Shown: piece by piece, positions 20,328 to 31,516 of the stretch
How the letters are laid out: every line of letters begins with the position of its first letter
Numbering within the stretch: position 1 is the stretch's first letter
Origin: Thelephora terrestris
Taxonomy: Eukaryota; Basidiomycota; Agaricomycetes; Thelephorales; Thelephoraceae
Direction of reading: 5' to 3'
DNA: 64,000 bases
Assembly (NCBI GenBank): GCA_015956445.1
Contig: WIUZ02000010.1
Coordinates: forward strand, 248,001 to 312,000
The notes under the pieces: generated by a model
Told to the model about the DNA's origin: nothing
Seen by the model: only the letters and a program-made list of their open reading frames with translations
The model's database searches: none
Program-made: the position numbers and the translations under genes

Positions 20328-23300
20328 TTAAAGAGTACTATATGACTTGATACGCTTTGTACTTTTTTTAGTTTCGGGGGAGGGAGGCAAGAGAGCAAAC
20401 CGTTTTGTGGGCGTTCGGGGAGGCGAGGGGGTACACATCCGGGATTTTGGTGGATCAAGAGTCTGAGTAGCACGCTGATGACCGGCATCTGGCACCATGG
20501 TACTTGGAGGTGGACCCGATGTGAATGTCGTCGACTCGAGTTGATGAGAAAGCATGGAGATGAGACCTGAAAATTCAACATCCATAACCTTCGGTCTGAA
20601 ATCTTGAAGGAGATTTGAGATTCCGTAGAGGTTTGGGAGGGAATTCTTGATGAAGTGATCAAGGCGTTGTTGGTTTTGAATCTCAATCGCATTGCGGTTA
20701 TCCTTGAGCGTTGTATCTGATTCGACGGCCGGGGTCAACTCGGGAATTTCTGGGTCCTCGAGTGCAGTGACACTCTCCTCAAGCTCAGCCTCTTGGTCGA
20801 TTGTTGGGATGAGTGAAATGTCAGGATGATTCGGAGGGGGGAGTGGTACGTGTGTTGATGATTTATGGAGGGTTGGTGGGCAGGTCGCGGACAAAGTATC
20901 TCGGCTGGCAGGTGCTGTTACAGAGTGGTCGTAGTAATGCCCGTACCAACGCTTATTCTTTTCCAATACATGGCAGGCATCTGACTCGCTACCAGGAAAG
21001 TAGAACTCGTGTGTAATTTGACCGCCTTTCGCCCATGAAGTAATCAGGTCACGAAAGGCTCGAAGGTGCTTGCAGGCTCCACCTCGGTTCAACCAGTCAG
21101 CGCAGGTACATGTGGCATGACCAGATGGGTGTGCAGTCAGCCAATAGCGAAGGTGGCCTGGATCACTGACATTGGCACTTGTAGAGGCACAAGTCGCCCA
21201 TAATTTGAATGGCTTCATACTTGGGATTGGCGTGATGAGGCGCAAGCGAATGATGTCCTTCGAAAAGCCGTCCCGGATGGGGTCGGGAGAATACCACGCA
21301 ATGGCAACGGGCGAAACCTGGGTGGTCCTCTCTGCCGCACGAAGCTGTCGCGAAAGTCCATGGACACCCGCAACGTTCGCGAACCGTTCCTTCTTCCATG
21401 TCTCGAATGAGTGAGTGAGGCGGAACTGTGCATAGATGTTGGGCATGATGTACAGGATGAGGCGAAACACAAGGACGTCAAAGCGGAGTTTTCGTCCCGA
21501 CCGTTGCCATTGGCTTATGTGTTTTCGCTTGAGGACTCCGTTGAATGATTCGAGGTGGTTCGTCGTCGGGAGAACATCACCAATGTCGACGCCCAGGACC
21601 TCTGCTGCACGGCTCCTTCCCTCCTCTGACCAGCTGTTCCAGAGCGATTGTGGCATCCAAGTTGCCATAAGGTAGTCGATGTACTTGAGGCCAGCTCGCC
21701 CACTACTCTCACTCTTGGGGTCAGTCAACATATCCTCAAACTTCTTGCATTCGGAACGAAGCTGCTTCAGGGCGGCGTCACGAGTCGTGCATGACAGGAG
21801 GCTATGTAGCATGTCATTCAGCAGCAGTTCTCCGATAAATGAAATATAAAATAGACGTACAATGTATCCAGACTATGGACACAGCCAAGAGCCTTTTCCT
21901 TGAAAAAACTAGTCTCATTCTTTGCGCCGAAGAGGTTGTTCCGCTTATTGGTCCAACACTGCCGCAGGTGAAACCGACATAGAAGGAGGGTGATTTCCGG
22001 CCAGACACTGATCAAGGCACCTCGTTCCTTGGTATCCGTGTCTGTGATTGCAACTGTGGGCTCCAGTTTACCTGGCGCGAATGAACCTTTCCACTTGCTG
22101 AGAAGTTTCATGAGAATCGCGGTGTCGTAACCGGCATGTGTCGCCTTTGCACCAGAGGGAGCCGAAAACAGAAATATTGCAACAGGAACACCATGGTTCC
22201 CCTCGTTTACTCCCATCGCGATCCATACGAGGAGCCTAGAGGCACTTAAACCGAACGTTCCATCGAGGATGAGCTGCCTTTTGTGGACGAATTGGACCGC
22301 GGCAGACCGCATCTCGGGTGTCGATATACATAACTCGAACCGTTCACCTGCTTCCACCCGGGGAGCATAGTGGAAGACGGCCTCTGCAATCGTTGGGTTG
22401 AAGGTCGGGCTCGTGCCTTTCATCCAATTGTCGACATTTGCTTCAGGCTTGACATCGACATTGATACCTTGCAAACGGTAGTAACGGCGGTACAAGCGGC
22501 TGAAGTCTGAACGAAGAAGTTCGTAGCGGTGGTTCGAACGTTCGCTAATATCCCGGTACCGTCCATGCTCGACCCGCCAAACATTCTCGGCCTAAATAGC
22601 GGTGATGCTGATGAAGATGTTAGGCGGCAGGGAACAACGACAGTATCTTAGGGACGTACCTGGCGCCCTGGGATAGTTGCTCAAGGGCAACCTCATAGAC
22701 GTGTTCATGGAGGGGGATTGATGGATACCTGACGAGCGTCGCATTCTGGCACTCGTCATTGTGTTCGAAGTAGCCGATTATCCTCAAGACATTGAGACTA
22801 GATTTGTCGTATGTAATATCTGCATGCGCCCAGCACCCAGTGAAATCGTATGGTGCCTGGCGTGACCACTGATCCTTTGACTGCGAAGACGATCGCTTCT
22901 GTCTCGCCTCGGTGCTGTAACCGCACGAACTGCCAGCAGCCACGTCAAATAGGGATGCTGCAAACAACACTGTTGGCTCTTACCATTGATATAATTTCCT
23001 GCATTTTTTCGCCCAAGAATTGGTCCGCACTGAAGTCCAACGACTCTCAAGGTTGGCAAGTGTATCAGTTGTCAAAGCATGGAGCTTGAGGAATTTTTCT
23101 GCGCGTTGCTGTGATTCTGGGCTTGCTGTGAACTCGTGGTAGACGGTCATGGACTCTTTGTAAAGTTTCTCGATAGCCGACGCCTGTTTCTCGTTGATGA
23201 ACAGGTGACCTATTGATGGCTGGAGTCACATTTGGCACGGTGAGTATGATTCTGATTGAAATTCAAGATCTTTACCTTTGTGTCTCTTCGTGAAGGTGAG

Positions 23301-23650
23301 TATGTGCTCACGAGCACAGGCGCAGCCCTCTGAAGCAAAGGTTGGCAACGACCCCCAAAAACGAACCACAAAAAATTGCCATGATTTTCATTATCCGTGT
23401 TATAATTCTGCGTTATAATTAAAAAAACAAGTTGAAAGGTAGACCATGGGGGAAGTGGTATTTCCTCCTCAAGCAGTAGATTAGAGCGGAACGAGAGACG
23501 TGTTGAAGCAGAGACGGGAGGGATGGACATCGAACGGAGCCCTCGGACGACGGATGACATCAAAAAGTCTTCTTTTATTGCGTCATCATGGGCGACCGCC
23601 GTCTGTCCAATTAAGTTAAGCGCCGGATCAAACTTCTTTGATCTGATCAC
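20328..23650 (-). CDS. MULE transposase with SWIM zinc finger
   Basis: Catalyses cut-and-paste transposition. Main exons: about 20328-21810, 21863-22590, 22660-22925 and at least one or two upstream. An N-terminal zinc-like region (GCWAHADITYDK ... GYFEHNDEC) is followed by the DDE core: LILDGTFGLS (first Asp), PTVAITDTDTKERGAL (second Asp) with CRFHLRQCW, and TTNHLESFNGVLKRKH (Glu). Next comes a SWIM motif, CTCADWLNRGGACKHLRA. Introns include GTACGTCC...TATTTAG at about 22590-22660 and GTACGTCT...ACATAG at about 21815-21862. No break was seen in the core. Upstream exons (LLQRAAPVLVSTYSPS, KQASAIEKLYKESM) run toward, and the longest frame reaches into, the right terminal repeat, so transcription may start inside it. 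The start codon is uncertain. Confidence 0.85.
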
Positions 23651-24843
23651 GCATCACGTCTTCTCTTCTTTTTGATCATCACACTTCTCTGATGGAAACT
23701 GTCAAAAGAGACGCTTAGGTAATGAATTGATGCTTCTAACTCCACTGATCGCGTTTCAGCGTGACAGATAGGGGTCGGCAGATCCGAACCCTAAGATAGG
23801 GGCATCACAATACATTCATCAACCTCAAAGGCCCAGGCCCCTTATCCGCTTCTGATGGGAACACGCCTCCGGCGCGTTCCCACAACGGGGAGAACAATAG
23901 CAAGCCATAACCCCGCTTTGTTCTCCGCATTTGGTAACTTCTTCCTTACTTGGCAACGGCACTGATGAGTCTCTTGGGCTATAAAGAGACGAAAGGGCAG
24001 AAAGGTGGCCTCCCCACCTACCCTTTGCCCCCGCCCATCTCCCTAGGCCTCGCTTCGCTCGGCCCCCCTCACTCGGTATTTTTTAAGATTTTTCTGGCAT
24101 TTTTCCGATTTTTCTGGCATATAATTTCCTTTTTAGGAAAATTTCTTTTTTGGTAATTTTTGCCAAAATCATTTTTGAGTTGCTCATGTAAGCCATCAAA
24201 ATTTCCTTTTTTGGAAACTCTTTCCCAAAAAGAAAATTTCCTTTTTCGGTAATTTTTGTGAAAAGCATTTTTGAGCTGCTTATGTAAGCCATCAAATATT
24301 TCCTAAAAAGGAATTTCTTTTTTAGGAAAGACCCCTCCAAAAGCAATTTTGAGACACTTATGTAAGCCATCAAAACTTTCCTTTTTTGGACGGTCACATG
24401 ACCTGATTACATAAGCAACACCCACTTTTTTCAGTCACATGACCTGCTTATGTCAGCCATCAAAATTTCCTCTTTGGGAAGTTCAATGCCAAAATCATTT
24501 TCAAGTCGCTTATGTAAGCCATCAAAGATTTCCTTTTTTGGTCAGTCACATGATCTGCTTACATCGGCAACTCCCACTTTTTTCAGTCACCTGACCTGCT
24601 TATATAAGCCATCAAAGTTTCCTTTTTTGGAAAAATCACATGGCTCACTTATATAAGCACACCCAGTCACTCGGTGCTACCACATTGTCGGCTCCTGCCT
24701 AATCAGGAGTACCGAGCAGCTGGTATTGCAACTGCCACAGGCAGCATTGCAATGCCATTGAGCATTGTAATCGCTACGAGTTAAAGTATTACAATTTTAC
24801 GAGATCTGGCAGTAAATTGTACACAATTATGATAAGGACTACT
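23392..24843 (-). repeat. Right terminal inverted repeat of the MULE
   Basis: Reverse complement of the left arm without the nested TTAA element. The empty site TTAA is at 23611-23614. The translated repeat frame (24083-24397) is identical to that of the left arm, showing near-zero divergence over that part. It overlaps the probable 5' end of the transposase gene. Confidence 0.85.
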
Positions 24844-25421
24844 GCGGCCCTATCCTCTTTCTGCGGCAGAAAAAAATTCAATCAATGTTTTTTTCCCTAA
24901 TTTAAGGTCTACCTCAAGAGAGACTATCTACCGATGGGCAAGACTCCAGATTCCTAACGGACAAATCGCCCATTCCTTTTGGAAGGAGGCTATCTGTACC
25001 ACAAACGGCGCTCGGACTGATCGCAACGTTAAGGTACGCGATCTGATTCTTACGTCTAACCTTAATTTTACGGCTGACATTGATTTAGATCTCATATCAA
25101 GGAGCCCTTCACCTAGCGGAAATCCAGTTCTACTTCCAGATCGCTTCCGAGGGAGTCAACGAAACCCTCGCCCTCTGTTCACTATATTCCCCAATTGAGG
25201 AAAATATCAGAACTTATTCAAACAACACGCTTAATGTATGTACTTACAATGGACAGTCCGAGTTAGTTGTGGTTCGTGTAAATACTATTATTTCGGTCGT
25301 AGCTATGATACCATTCGGTGAGCAGGGCGAAGGGACTCAAGATTTTTTTTTGGTAGAAAAATTTGCATTAAGCGTAGTAGACACGGGTACGTCGGATACT
25401 TTGGATGATGTAGACGCGTGA
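24844..25421 (+). mobile_element. Plavaka/Tnp2-type transposase, C-terminal end
   Basis: Reads RWARLQIPNGQIAHSFWKE, then TDRNVK, an intron (GTACGCGATC... to about 25087), EIQFYFQIASEGVNETLAL, LCSLYSPIEE, an intron-like gap, SVVAMIPFGEQGEG and FFLVEKFALSVVD. These match the C-terminal end of agaricomycete Plavaka proteins (RLPNGQIARSAWKE, AEVQYYF, SVVAMVPH, FFLVEKPGLDV). It follows immediately after the right end of the MULE and stops just before the Copia element. It is probably the other part of the gene whose N-terminal half ends at 12761. Confidence 0.8.
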
Positions 25422-25430
25422 TCCGAATAT

Positions 25431-25784
25431 TGTTGAACCGAAGGTCTGTGCCCGGCAACGGGTCAACCGGCTCCACCGCTTCGAGCGAGAGCCGATGCCG
25501 GAGAGCGCTGAATAAGCGACCCGAAGAGACGGTGTCACATCAGTGACCCGATCGATCAGTATGACGCGCGCGTGCCTTAAAGCCGCCGCACAGACCATGC
25601 ATCAGTCACACTGTATAGATGTGACATTAATAGAGTAGATAGTATATATACCCCTCATGTGTCCATAGATAAATCAATCGCTTCTCTCTCTCTCTCTCCC
25701 ACTTGCACTACTATATCTTCCCCTCTCAGGTAAGAACTAGAGTACGCCATGTAGTAGTATAGAATATACTCTACCTGCTCAACA
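25431..25784 (+). repeat. Copia left LTR
   Basis: 354 bp, TG...CA ends. It contains a TATATATACC box, a run of CT dinucleotides, and a CAGGTAAG string near the 3' end that could be a splice donor. Confidence 0.95.
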
Positions 25785-26193
25785 GGTTATGAGCCCGGGC
25801 TACGCCCTGTGTTCCAAGCTGCGCCTCTGTGGCTGCGCTGTGAACAGGCTCTAATCTTACCTTAGTGCGCCCTCTGTGGCTGCCACTGCGCTATCCACTG
25901 CGCAGGAAGGGGACTTAGAACAAAAAGTCAAAACCCCAAAAAGGGGATGAAACAGTGACTGGCTAAGCTGAGCACAACACACATTCGTAGACCCCATAAG
26001 GGGAGGGTAGTCGATTAACATCTGCCGACGGTGTGGACTGAGGCAACATGCAATAAACCTCTCACTAAAGTAATCCTTAAAAGGGAAAGGCTAATTCTTC
26101 CCTCTTTCATTGCATTTGGCATAGAAGCGTTCATTAACTAATGACTCTTGTTTTTGGGCGTAGGCACTTCCACCCCCCAAAAACCAAAGAAAC
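25785..26193 (+). other. Copia leader with half-tRNA primer site
   Basis: Starts GGTTATGAGCCC, the complement of the anticodon stem-loop of initiator tRNA-Met (GGGCTCATAACC) and not of its 3' CCA end. Copia elements are known to prime from such an internal tRNA fragment. The rest is leader sequence with no other feature seen. Confidence 0.7.
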
Positions 26194-29100
26194 ATGTCGT
26201 CTCAGCTTACCTCTCTCGTCCCCGTCCTTGAAGGTCCCAATTATCAGCGATGGGCCCCTGCCGTCAGAAGCTTCTTAATGGCACAAGGACAGTGGAGACT
26301 GATGAAGAAGGGAAAGCCTACCAAAACGGTACGACCATATATAGCAGCTGTCCCTGCCACCGATGATGCTGAAGAAATTCCGGCACAGGAGGGAGGTGAA
26401 GACATTGACGAAGATGCGCTCGAAGCGTGGGAGGAAAACAACTCCAAAGCCCTCGGAAATATATTCCTGAGGCTAAGCCCTGACATCCAGGCAAAACACA
26501 AGTCCGAAGAGGACGCTTGGGCCTTGTATCAGGCAATCGATGCGGAATATGGGAAACCCAGCGTGATGGGGATCTATTCAGAGTTCAAAAGCGCTCTGGA
26601 CGTACAGATCCCTGGAAACGCGGACCCCATCCCAGCGATAGATAAAATCATGGCCCATTTTGGTCGACTCGCTGAAGCCAATGCAGCAGTCCCAGATTTC
26701 ATCAAAGCCATGATGATACTCTCCCGGATGCCCCCTGCCTACGATTACCTTGCCCAGATCCTCTGCCAGGCCGACGATATCGGTAAAGTCCAGATCGATG
26801 AGCTGAGGAAAATGGTCAAACTGGCCTGGGAGCAGAAGTCCAGCTCCCGTCGCTCCGGACAACAAGCACAAAAGTTGTCCAACGTACAGTGCGCCCCTGG
26901 GAACCCAAACTTCCAGCAGCAGCAGCAGCAGCACGACGGGAGCCAGCCCCAGGGCCAAGGCCGAGGACGAAACCGCCGAGGACAAAGAGGAGGTCGAGGA
27001 AGATTCCAGCAACAGGCTCAGCAAACTGACGAGTCTCAAATGCCACCTCCCCCTCCACAACCTCCGGTTCCCTCCAGCTCTAACATCTCGGTCTCGGATT
27101 ATGGTTTTGCCTCCATGGCGGCTTTTCCCGTACGCCATCCCCCCGTCCATCGTCAAGGCACAGGGGCCCCTTCCTTCTACCCCTCCGTACAGGAGGCTAG
27201 GGACCTTGCAGCACGCATAAGCGTGAAACCTTCGATCGAGACCCTAAAAAGGCTGGAACGCTCTTATGAGCAGACAATCGATCCTCGCCCCCGCAAAAAG
27301 GCGCGTACCCCGCCGGGCGAGGATGAAGTAAGCCTGGGATGGTCGGATGATGAGATGGATGTTGTCTCCCCTGCGTCGGTTGCCGGTCCGTCTGGCCATG
27401 GTGGAAGGTATGAAACAAATTTAGTGTTGAGTAACGAAACTAACGACTCCACAGCACCTGAAGATAAGTCTAGGTCTTCAGTAGTAGCTTCCAAATATAT
27501 TTGTTTTACCTTGTCTGCCCCGAGTGAAACTGAAGCTGTGTGGATGCTCGATTCTGGAGCATCCCGGCACTTTACTTTTGACATAAACGACTTCGTGGAG
27601 TACGAGGCTATTGAGTCCATTCCTTTAAGAACAGCGACCAGCTTCACGACAATCGTTGGTAAAGGAACAGTGGTCCTCCACATAAACGAAAAGGCCGTTC
27701 GGCTAAGCCCTGTCTATCATGTCCCAGACATCTCCCATAGGCTGCTATCCCTTGGTCAGTTCCTCAAAAGCGGACTCCTCTCGAGGGGGAGTGCTCGCGA
27801 AGTCTCACTCTATGAGGAAGAAACAGAATTTCTTACCTTCCACCCTCGAACCGAGGATGACAGTATTTACGTCATAAAAACTCTCCTCGGAGCGCAACTT
27901 ACTGCTGCTAAAATTGAGACCGTTTATAGTGCTGATTTTGAAATCATGCACCGCCGACTGGCTCACCCCTCAAAAGAAGTGATCCAAAAGGCTGGGAAAC
28001 ATGTCAAGGATTTTCCTCATGTCGAAATCCCAAAAGAGCACCTCTGCACTGGATGTGCGCAAGGAAAGATGACAAATAAAACCTTTCCCCCATCCAACAC
28101 CAGAGCAAGCGCCCCTTTCGAGCTGATCCATTCGGATCTAAAAACCTTCCCCATTGAATCCTATCGCAAGTACAAGTACTCAATCGTCTTCTATGACGAC
28201 TATACCTCACACGCCTGGACCATGAATTTGCGCACTAAGGACGCTGCACTTATGGCTACCAGACACTTCCTGGCTATGGTTGAAACCAAGTACCAGAAGA
28301 GAGTACGTCGATGGATGTCCGATGCCGGGGGAGAATACACGTCCCTAATATTTACAACGATGCTCAAGGAAAAAGGGATTGAGATCCTCCAATCTATTCC
28401 GCATGCACACCAACAAAACGGTCGCGCGGAAAGGATCATTCGAACATTAATGGATAAGGCAGAATCCATGAGACTACAGGCTTGCCTCCCTCAGTCTTGG
28501 TGGGAATTCGCCCTTGACCACGCAACTCACGTTTACAATCGAACGCCGAACCGTCGCCTAAATTGGCAGACTCCATTCCAACTATTAAATGGAAGTAAGC
28601 CTTCAATTGATCACCTTCGGGTCTTCGGCTGCGGAGCCTACGTCTTCATCCCGGAAGAAGTACGGATAAACAAACTCGCGCCCCGATCAGAATTGATGAC
28701 CTACCTGGGTACTCACCCGGGAGGAAAAGGATGGATCTTTATGCGCGGACCCAACAACATCATTTTCTCCGCTGCTCAGGCCACCTTCGACGAGTTGCAC
28801 TTTCCAAAGTGCCCAACTGCCAGTGTGCGGCGAAACACACGGCTGCAATCTACTGCGCCACCCCTACCCAGTCATCACTGTCACAAAGACGGTGACTGCC
28901 AGTGTCCCCTTCCAGGAGGACAAGAGGAAGATGACGCAGCACCCTCAACGTGTCTCAAACCTACCCCCAAGCCTTCATCAAAAGGCAAGGAACGTGCTAT
29001 TGAGCCAGCACCACGGTCGCAGACACCAGTGCAATCTAGAGCGCCCAGTTCGGAGCCGCCGAGATCGCCTACACCCAGCTCTAGCTCTGATTCCGGCCCT

Positions 29101-31086
29101 GAGGATGCACCACCCGCCCCGCCAACGATTATGCCTCCGTCACCTGTTAAGACTCGGAGGCCTCAGCGTGAGCGAAAAGTACCGGCCAAGCCCGGCAATG
29201 TTTACGGTAGTAAGCATCCGGTAGAGATAATTAAGTCTACCCGGCGTATGAAGGATTGGAAGAAGGTTGTCGGAGATTTTTCCGTAGCACCTAGGCGCGG
29301 GCGAAGTTCAGGAGCAGTTCCCGGACCTAGCGCGCAGCCACTTCCTAAGAGAGAGTCCTCCGCTGAGGAAGAGACTGAAGCGGCGTCAGAGTCCGAAGAT
29401 GAGGTTGAGAAATCCGTTGAACCATCCGGGTTCACCACCCCTGAGGAAGACACTGACGCCCTTCTAGCTAGGCTATGCCGGGAAGGGGGAGTAGAACTCC
29501 AAAACCTCTTAATTTCGAAAGCCGTCTCACCAACCGCCAACGAAAAAACTCCAAAAGAATGGAAATACCGAGACATCGCCACACTACCACAGGCAGAGCT
29601 CGAGGAATGGAGGACAGCCTGCAACGAAGAGTTGGAAGCTCTTCGCAGGCGCAAAGTATACAACCTGGTAGAGCGCCCTCGAGGCCGCAAGGTTATCAAA
29701 AACCGCTGGGTATTCGACCAGAAACCAGATGGTCGCAAGAAAGCCCGCTTAGTAGCAAAAGGCTTCTCACAGGTTGAGGGAATGGACTACGATGCCGTGT
29801 TCTCCCCCGTTGTCCGATTCGAAACAGTGCGCCTAATATTTGCAATGGCCGCCCTCGGAGGATGGGCCCTCAAAGGACTTGATGTTCGAAACACGTACCT
29901 ATACGGCGAACTCGACGAGGAAATATACATGGAACAACCAGAGGGATTCGTAGCTCCAGGAAAAGAGACTTATGTTCTCCGCTTAAAGCGTGCCCTCTAC
30001 GGACTGAAACAAGCCGGGCTCGCATGGTGGCGAGCCCTGAAACGGTCCATGGAAAAGCTCGGATTCAAATCCTTGAGCTCAGATGCTGGAATCTTCATCT
30101 ACCAGGATAAAGATGGAAGATTCGTAATTGCGTTAATATACGTAGACGATGCCATCTTTACCGGACCCCACACAGCGCTTACGGAGCAGCTCAAGGGGGA
30201 GTTTATGAAGATATGGGAAACCAGGGATTTAGGGGACCTAACCGATTTCCTCCGCATGAGGATCACCCGACATGGCAGCAAAATCTCCATAGATCAATGC
30301 GCCTACCTTCAAACGGTCCTTGAGCGATGTGGGATGCAAAATGCTAAAGTCGCAGCAACCCCTCTCCCGGCCGGGTATGTGCCGACTCCGTCGACAGAGG
30401 TAACATGCCCGGAAAGACGAAGCAGGTTCCAAACCATAATTGGTTCCTTACTATACCTCATGCTGGATACCCGACCAGATATCGCCTTTGCGGTTACCAA
30501 ACTTGCGCAATATGCTGCAAACCCATCAAAAGAGCACGTCGAGAAAGCGCTGTATATCTGCTGCTATTTAATCGGGACTTCCAAATATCGATTAACTTAC
30601 GACGGAGATTCATGGGAAGGTATCTCAGCCTGTACCGACTCAGACTGGGCTTCAGACCCCACTCAGAGACGATCCCAAAGTGGATACTTTGTCCGAATGG
30701 CAAAAGGACTCATCTCATGGACATCAAGAGCGCAGAAAACCATTGCGCTGTCGTCCACTGAGGCTGAATACATGGCGCTCTCCGATTGTAGCCGCCAAGT
30801 AGTCTGGATGCATACCCTTCTGGGGGAGCTCGGCTATGACCTTAAAGCCATCCCAATCTGCGGAGATAACCAAGGCTCGATCTTTATCGCCTCAAACCCA
30901 GTTACTGAAAAGAGGTCGAAACACATCGACATCCGCTATCATTACATTCGCGAGGTCATCAATGATGGACGCGTGGTAGTGTATTTCATTCCCGGAGATG
31001 ACAATCCCGTGGATCTCCTGACAAAGAACCTTGGAGTCGTCAAACTCAGAAAATTTAGAGATGCCTTAGGCCTTGAATTCTTCTGA
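26194..31086 (+). CDS. Copia Gag-Pol polyprotein, 1630 residues
   Basis: A single open frame holding Gag (about residues 1-320, no obvious CCHC knuckle), a disordered linker, aspartic protease (about 450), the integrase zinc domain (about 585-620) and catalytic core (about 645-745), an acidic proline/serine-rich linker, reverse transcriptase (about 1135-1390) and RNase H (about 1480-1620). Domain order is that of Ty1/copia. Gag and Pol share one frame, as in many fungal copia elements. All parts look present. Confidence 0.95.
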   Translation: MSSQLTSLVPVLEGPNYQRWAPAVRSFLMAQGQWRLMKKGKPTKTVRPYIAAVPATDDAEEIPAQEGGEDIDEDALEAWEENNSKALGNIFLRLSPDIQAKHKSEEDAWALYQAIDAEYGKPSVMGIYSEFKSALDVQIPGNADPIPAIDKIMAHFGRLAEANAAVPDFIKAMMILSRMPPAYDYLAQILCQADDIGKVQIDELRKMVKLAWEQKSSSRRSGQQAQKLSNVQCAPGNPNFQQQQQQHDGSQPQGQGRGRNRRGQRGGRGRFQQQAQQTDESQMPPPPPQPPVPSSSNISVSDYGFASMAAFPVRHPPVHRQGTGAPSFYPSVQEARDLAARISVKPSIETLKRLERSYEQTIDPRPRKKARTPPGEDEVSLGWSDDEMDVVSPASVAGPSGHGGRYETNLVLSNETNDSTAPEDKSRSSVVASKYICFTLSAPSETEAVWMLDSGASRHFTFDINDFVEYEAIESIPLRTATSFTTIVGKGTVVLHINEKAVRLSPVYHVPDISHRLLSLGQFLKSGLLSRGSAREVSLYEEETEFLTFHPRTEDDSIYVIKTLLGAQLTAAKIETVYSADFEIMHRRLAHPSKEVIQKAGKHVKDFPHVEIPKEHLCTGCAQGKMTNKTFPPSNTRASAPFELIHSDLKTFPIESYRKYKYSIVFYDDYTSHAWTMNLRTKDAALMATRHFLAMVETKYQKRVRRWMSDAGGEYTSLIFTTMLKEKGIEILQSIPHAHQQNGRAERIIRTLMDKAESMRLQACLPQSWWEFALDHATHVYNRTPNRRLNWQTPFQLLNGSKPSIDHLRVFGCGAYVFIPEEVRINKLAPRSELMTYLGTHPGGKGWIFMRGPNNIIFSAAQATFDELHFPKCPTASVRRNTRLQSTAPPLPSHHCHKDGDCQCPLPGGQEEDDAAPSTCLKPTPKPSSKGKERAIEPAPRSQTPVQSRAPSSEPPRSPTPSSSSDSGPEDAPPAPPTIMPPSPVKTRRPQRERKVPAKPGNVYGSKHPVEIIKSTRRMKDWKKVVGDFSVAPRRGRSSGAVPGPSAQPLPKRESSAEEETEAASESEDEVEKSVEPSGFTTPEEDTDALLARLCREGGVELQNLLISKAVSPTANEKTPKEWKYRDIATLPQAELEEWRTACNEELEALRRRKVYNLVERPRGRKVIKNRWVFDQKPDGRKKARLVAKGFSQVEGMDYDAVFSPVVRFETVRLIFAMAALGGWALKGLDVRNTYLYGELDEEIYMEQPEGFVAPGKETYVLRLKRALYGLKQAGLAWWRALKRSMEKLGFKSLSSDAGIFIYQDKDGRFVIALIYVDDAIFTGPHTALTEQLKGEFMKIWETRDLGDLTDFLRMRITRHGSKISIDQCAYLQTVLERCGMQNAKVAATPLPAGYVPTPSTEVTCPERRSRFQTIIGSLLYLMLDTRPDIAFAVTKLAQYAANPSKEHVEKALYICCYLIGTSKYRLTYDGDSWEGISACTDSDWASDPTQRRSQSGYFVRMAKGLISWTSRAQKTIALSSTEAEYMALSDCSRQVVWMHTLLGELGYDLKAIPICGDNQGSIFIASNPVTEKRSKHIDIRYHYIREVINDGRVVVYFIPGDDNPVDLLTKNLGVVKLRKFRDALGLEFF

Positions 31087-31162
31087 GCACATACCTCCAA
31101 CTTACTGCAGTCCAGTTCCCACCAATGAAGTTATACAGGGAGCTGTACTTAGTAAGGGGGAG

Positions 31163-31516
31163 TGTTGAACCGAAGGTCTATGCCCGGCAACGGGTCAACC
31201 GGCTCCACCGCTTCGAGCGAGAGCCGATGCCGGAGAGCGCTGAATAAGCGACCCGAAGAGATGGTGTCACATCAGTGACCCGATCGATCAGTATGACGCG
31301 CGCGTGCCTTAAAGCCGCCGCACGGACCATGCATCAGTCACACTGTATAGATGTGACGTTAATAGAGTAGATAGTATATATACCCCTCATGTGTCCATAG
31401 ATAAATCAATCGCTTCTCTCTCTCTCTCTCCCACTTGCACTACTATATCTTCCCCTCTCAGGTAAGAACTAGAGTACGCCATGTAGTAGTATAGAATATA
31501 CTCTACCTGCTCAACA
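31163..31516 (+). repeat. Copia right LTR
   Basis: Same length as the left LTR with about four mismatches. It is followed directly by the AATAT target duplication. Confidence 0.95.

Larger units (their letters stand above)
14656..24843. mobile_element. Mutator-like element (MULE) with cargo genes X and W
   Basis: A 10,188 bp DNA transposon. Both ends read AGTAGTCCTTATCATAATTG inward and the terminal inverted repeats are about 1.45 kb long and nearly identical. Inside are a SWIM-containing DDE transposase (-, 20328-23650), gene X (-, 16650-18399) and gene W (+, 19322-20196). The bases outside the ends (ACTCGTTC on the left, GCGGCCCT on the right) show no 8-11 bp target duplication, and the two flanks belong to different sequences (gene X fragment and Plavaka). 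Hence one side was probably rearranged after insertion, or the element arrived by recombination. The intact transposase and near-identical ends suggest recent activity. Confidence 0.85.
25431..31516 (+). mobile_element. Copia (Ty1/copia) LTR retrotransposon, whole-looking
   Basis: 6,086 bp with two 354 bp LTRs (25431-25784 and 31163-31516), both TGTTGAACCG...CTGCTCAACA. The target duplication is AATAT (25426-25430 and 31517-31521). The LTRs differ at about four positions (about 1%), so insertion is recent. A priming site just after the left LTR and a purine tract (31153-31162) before the right LTR are present. One long frame is open across all expected domains, and I see no break. It inserted just 3' of the Plavaka C-terminal end. 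Confidence 0.95.

Noticed and set aside
14647-24852. Target duplication for the MULE
   Set aside because: Flanks ACTCGTTC and GCGGCCCT do not match over any 8-11 bp window. The apparent resemblance of CTGCGGCCC to the gene X continuation is too short.
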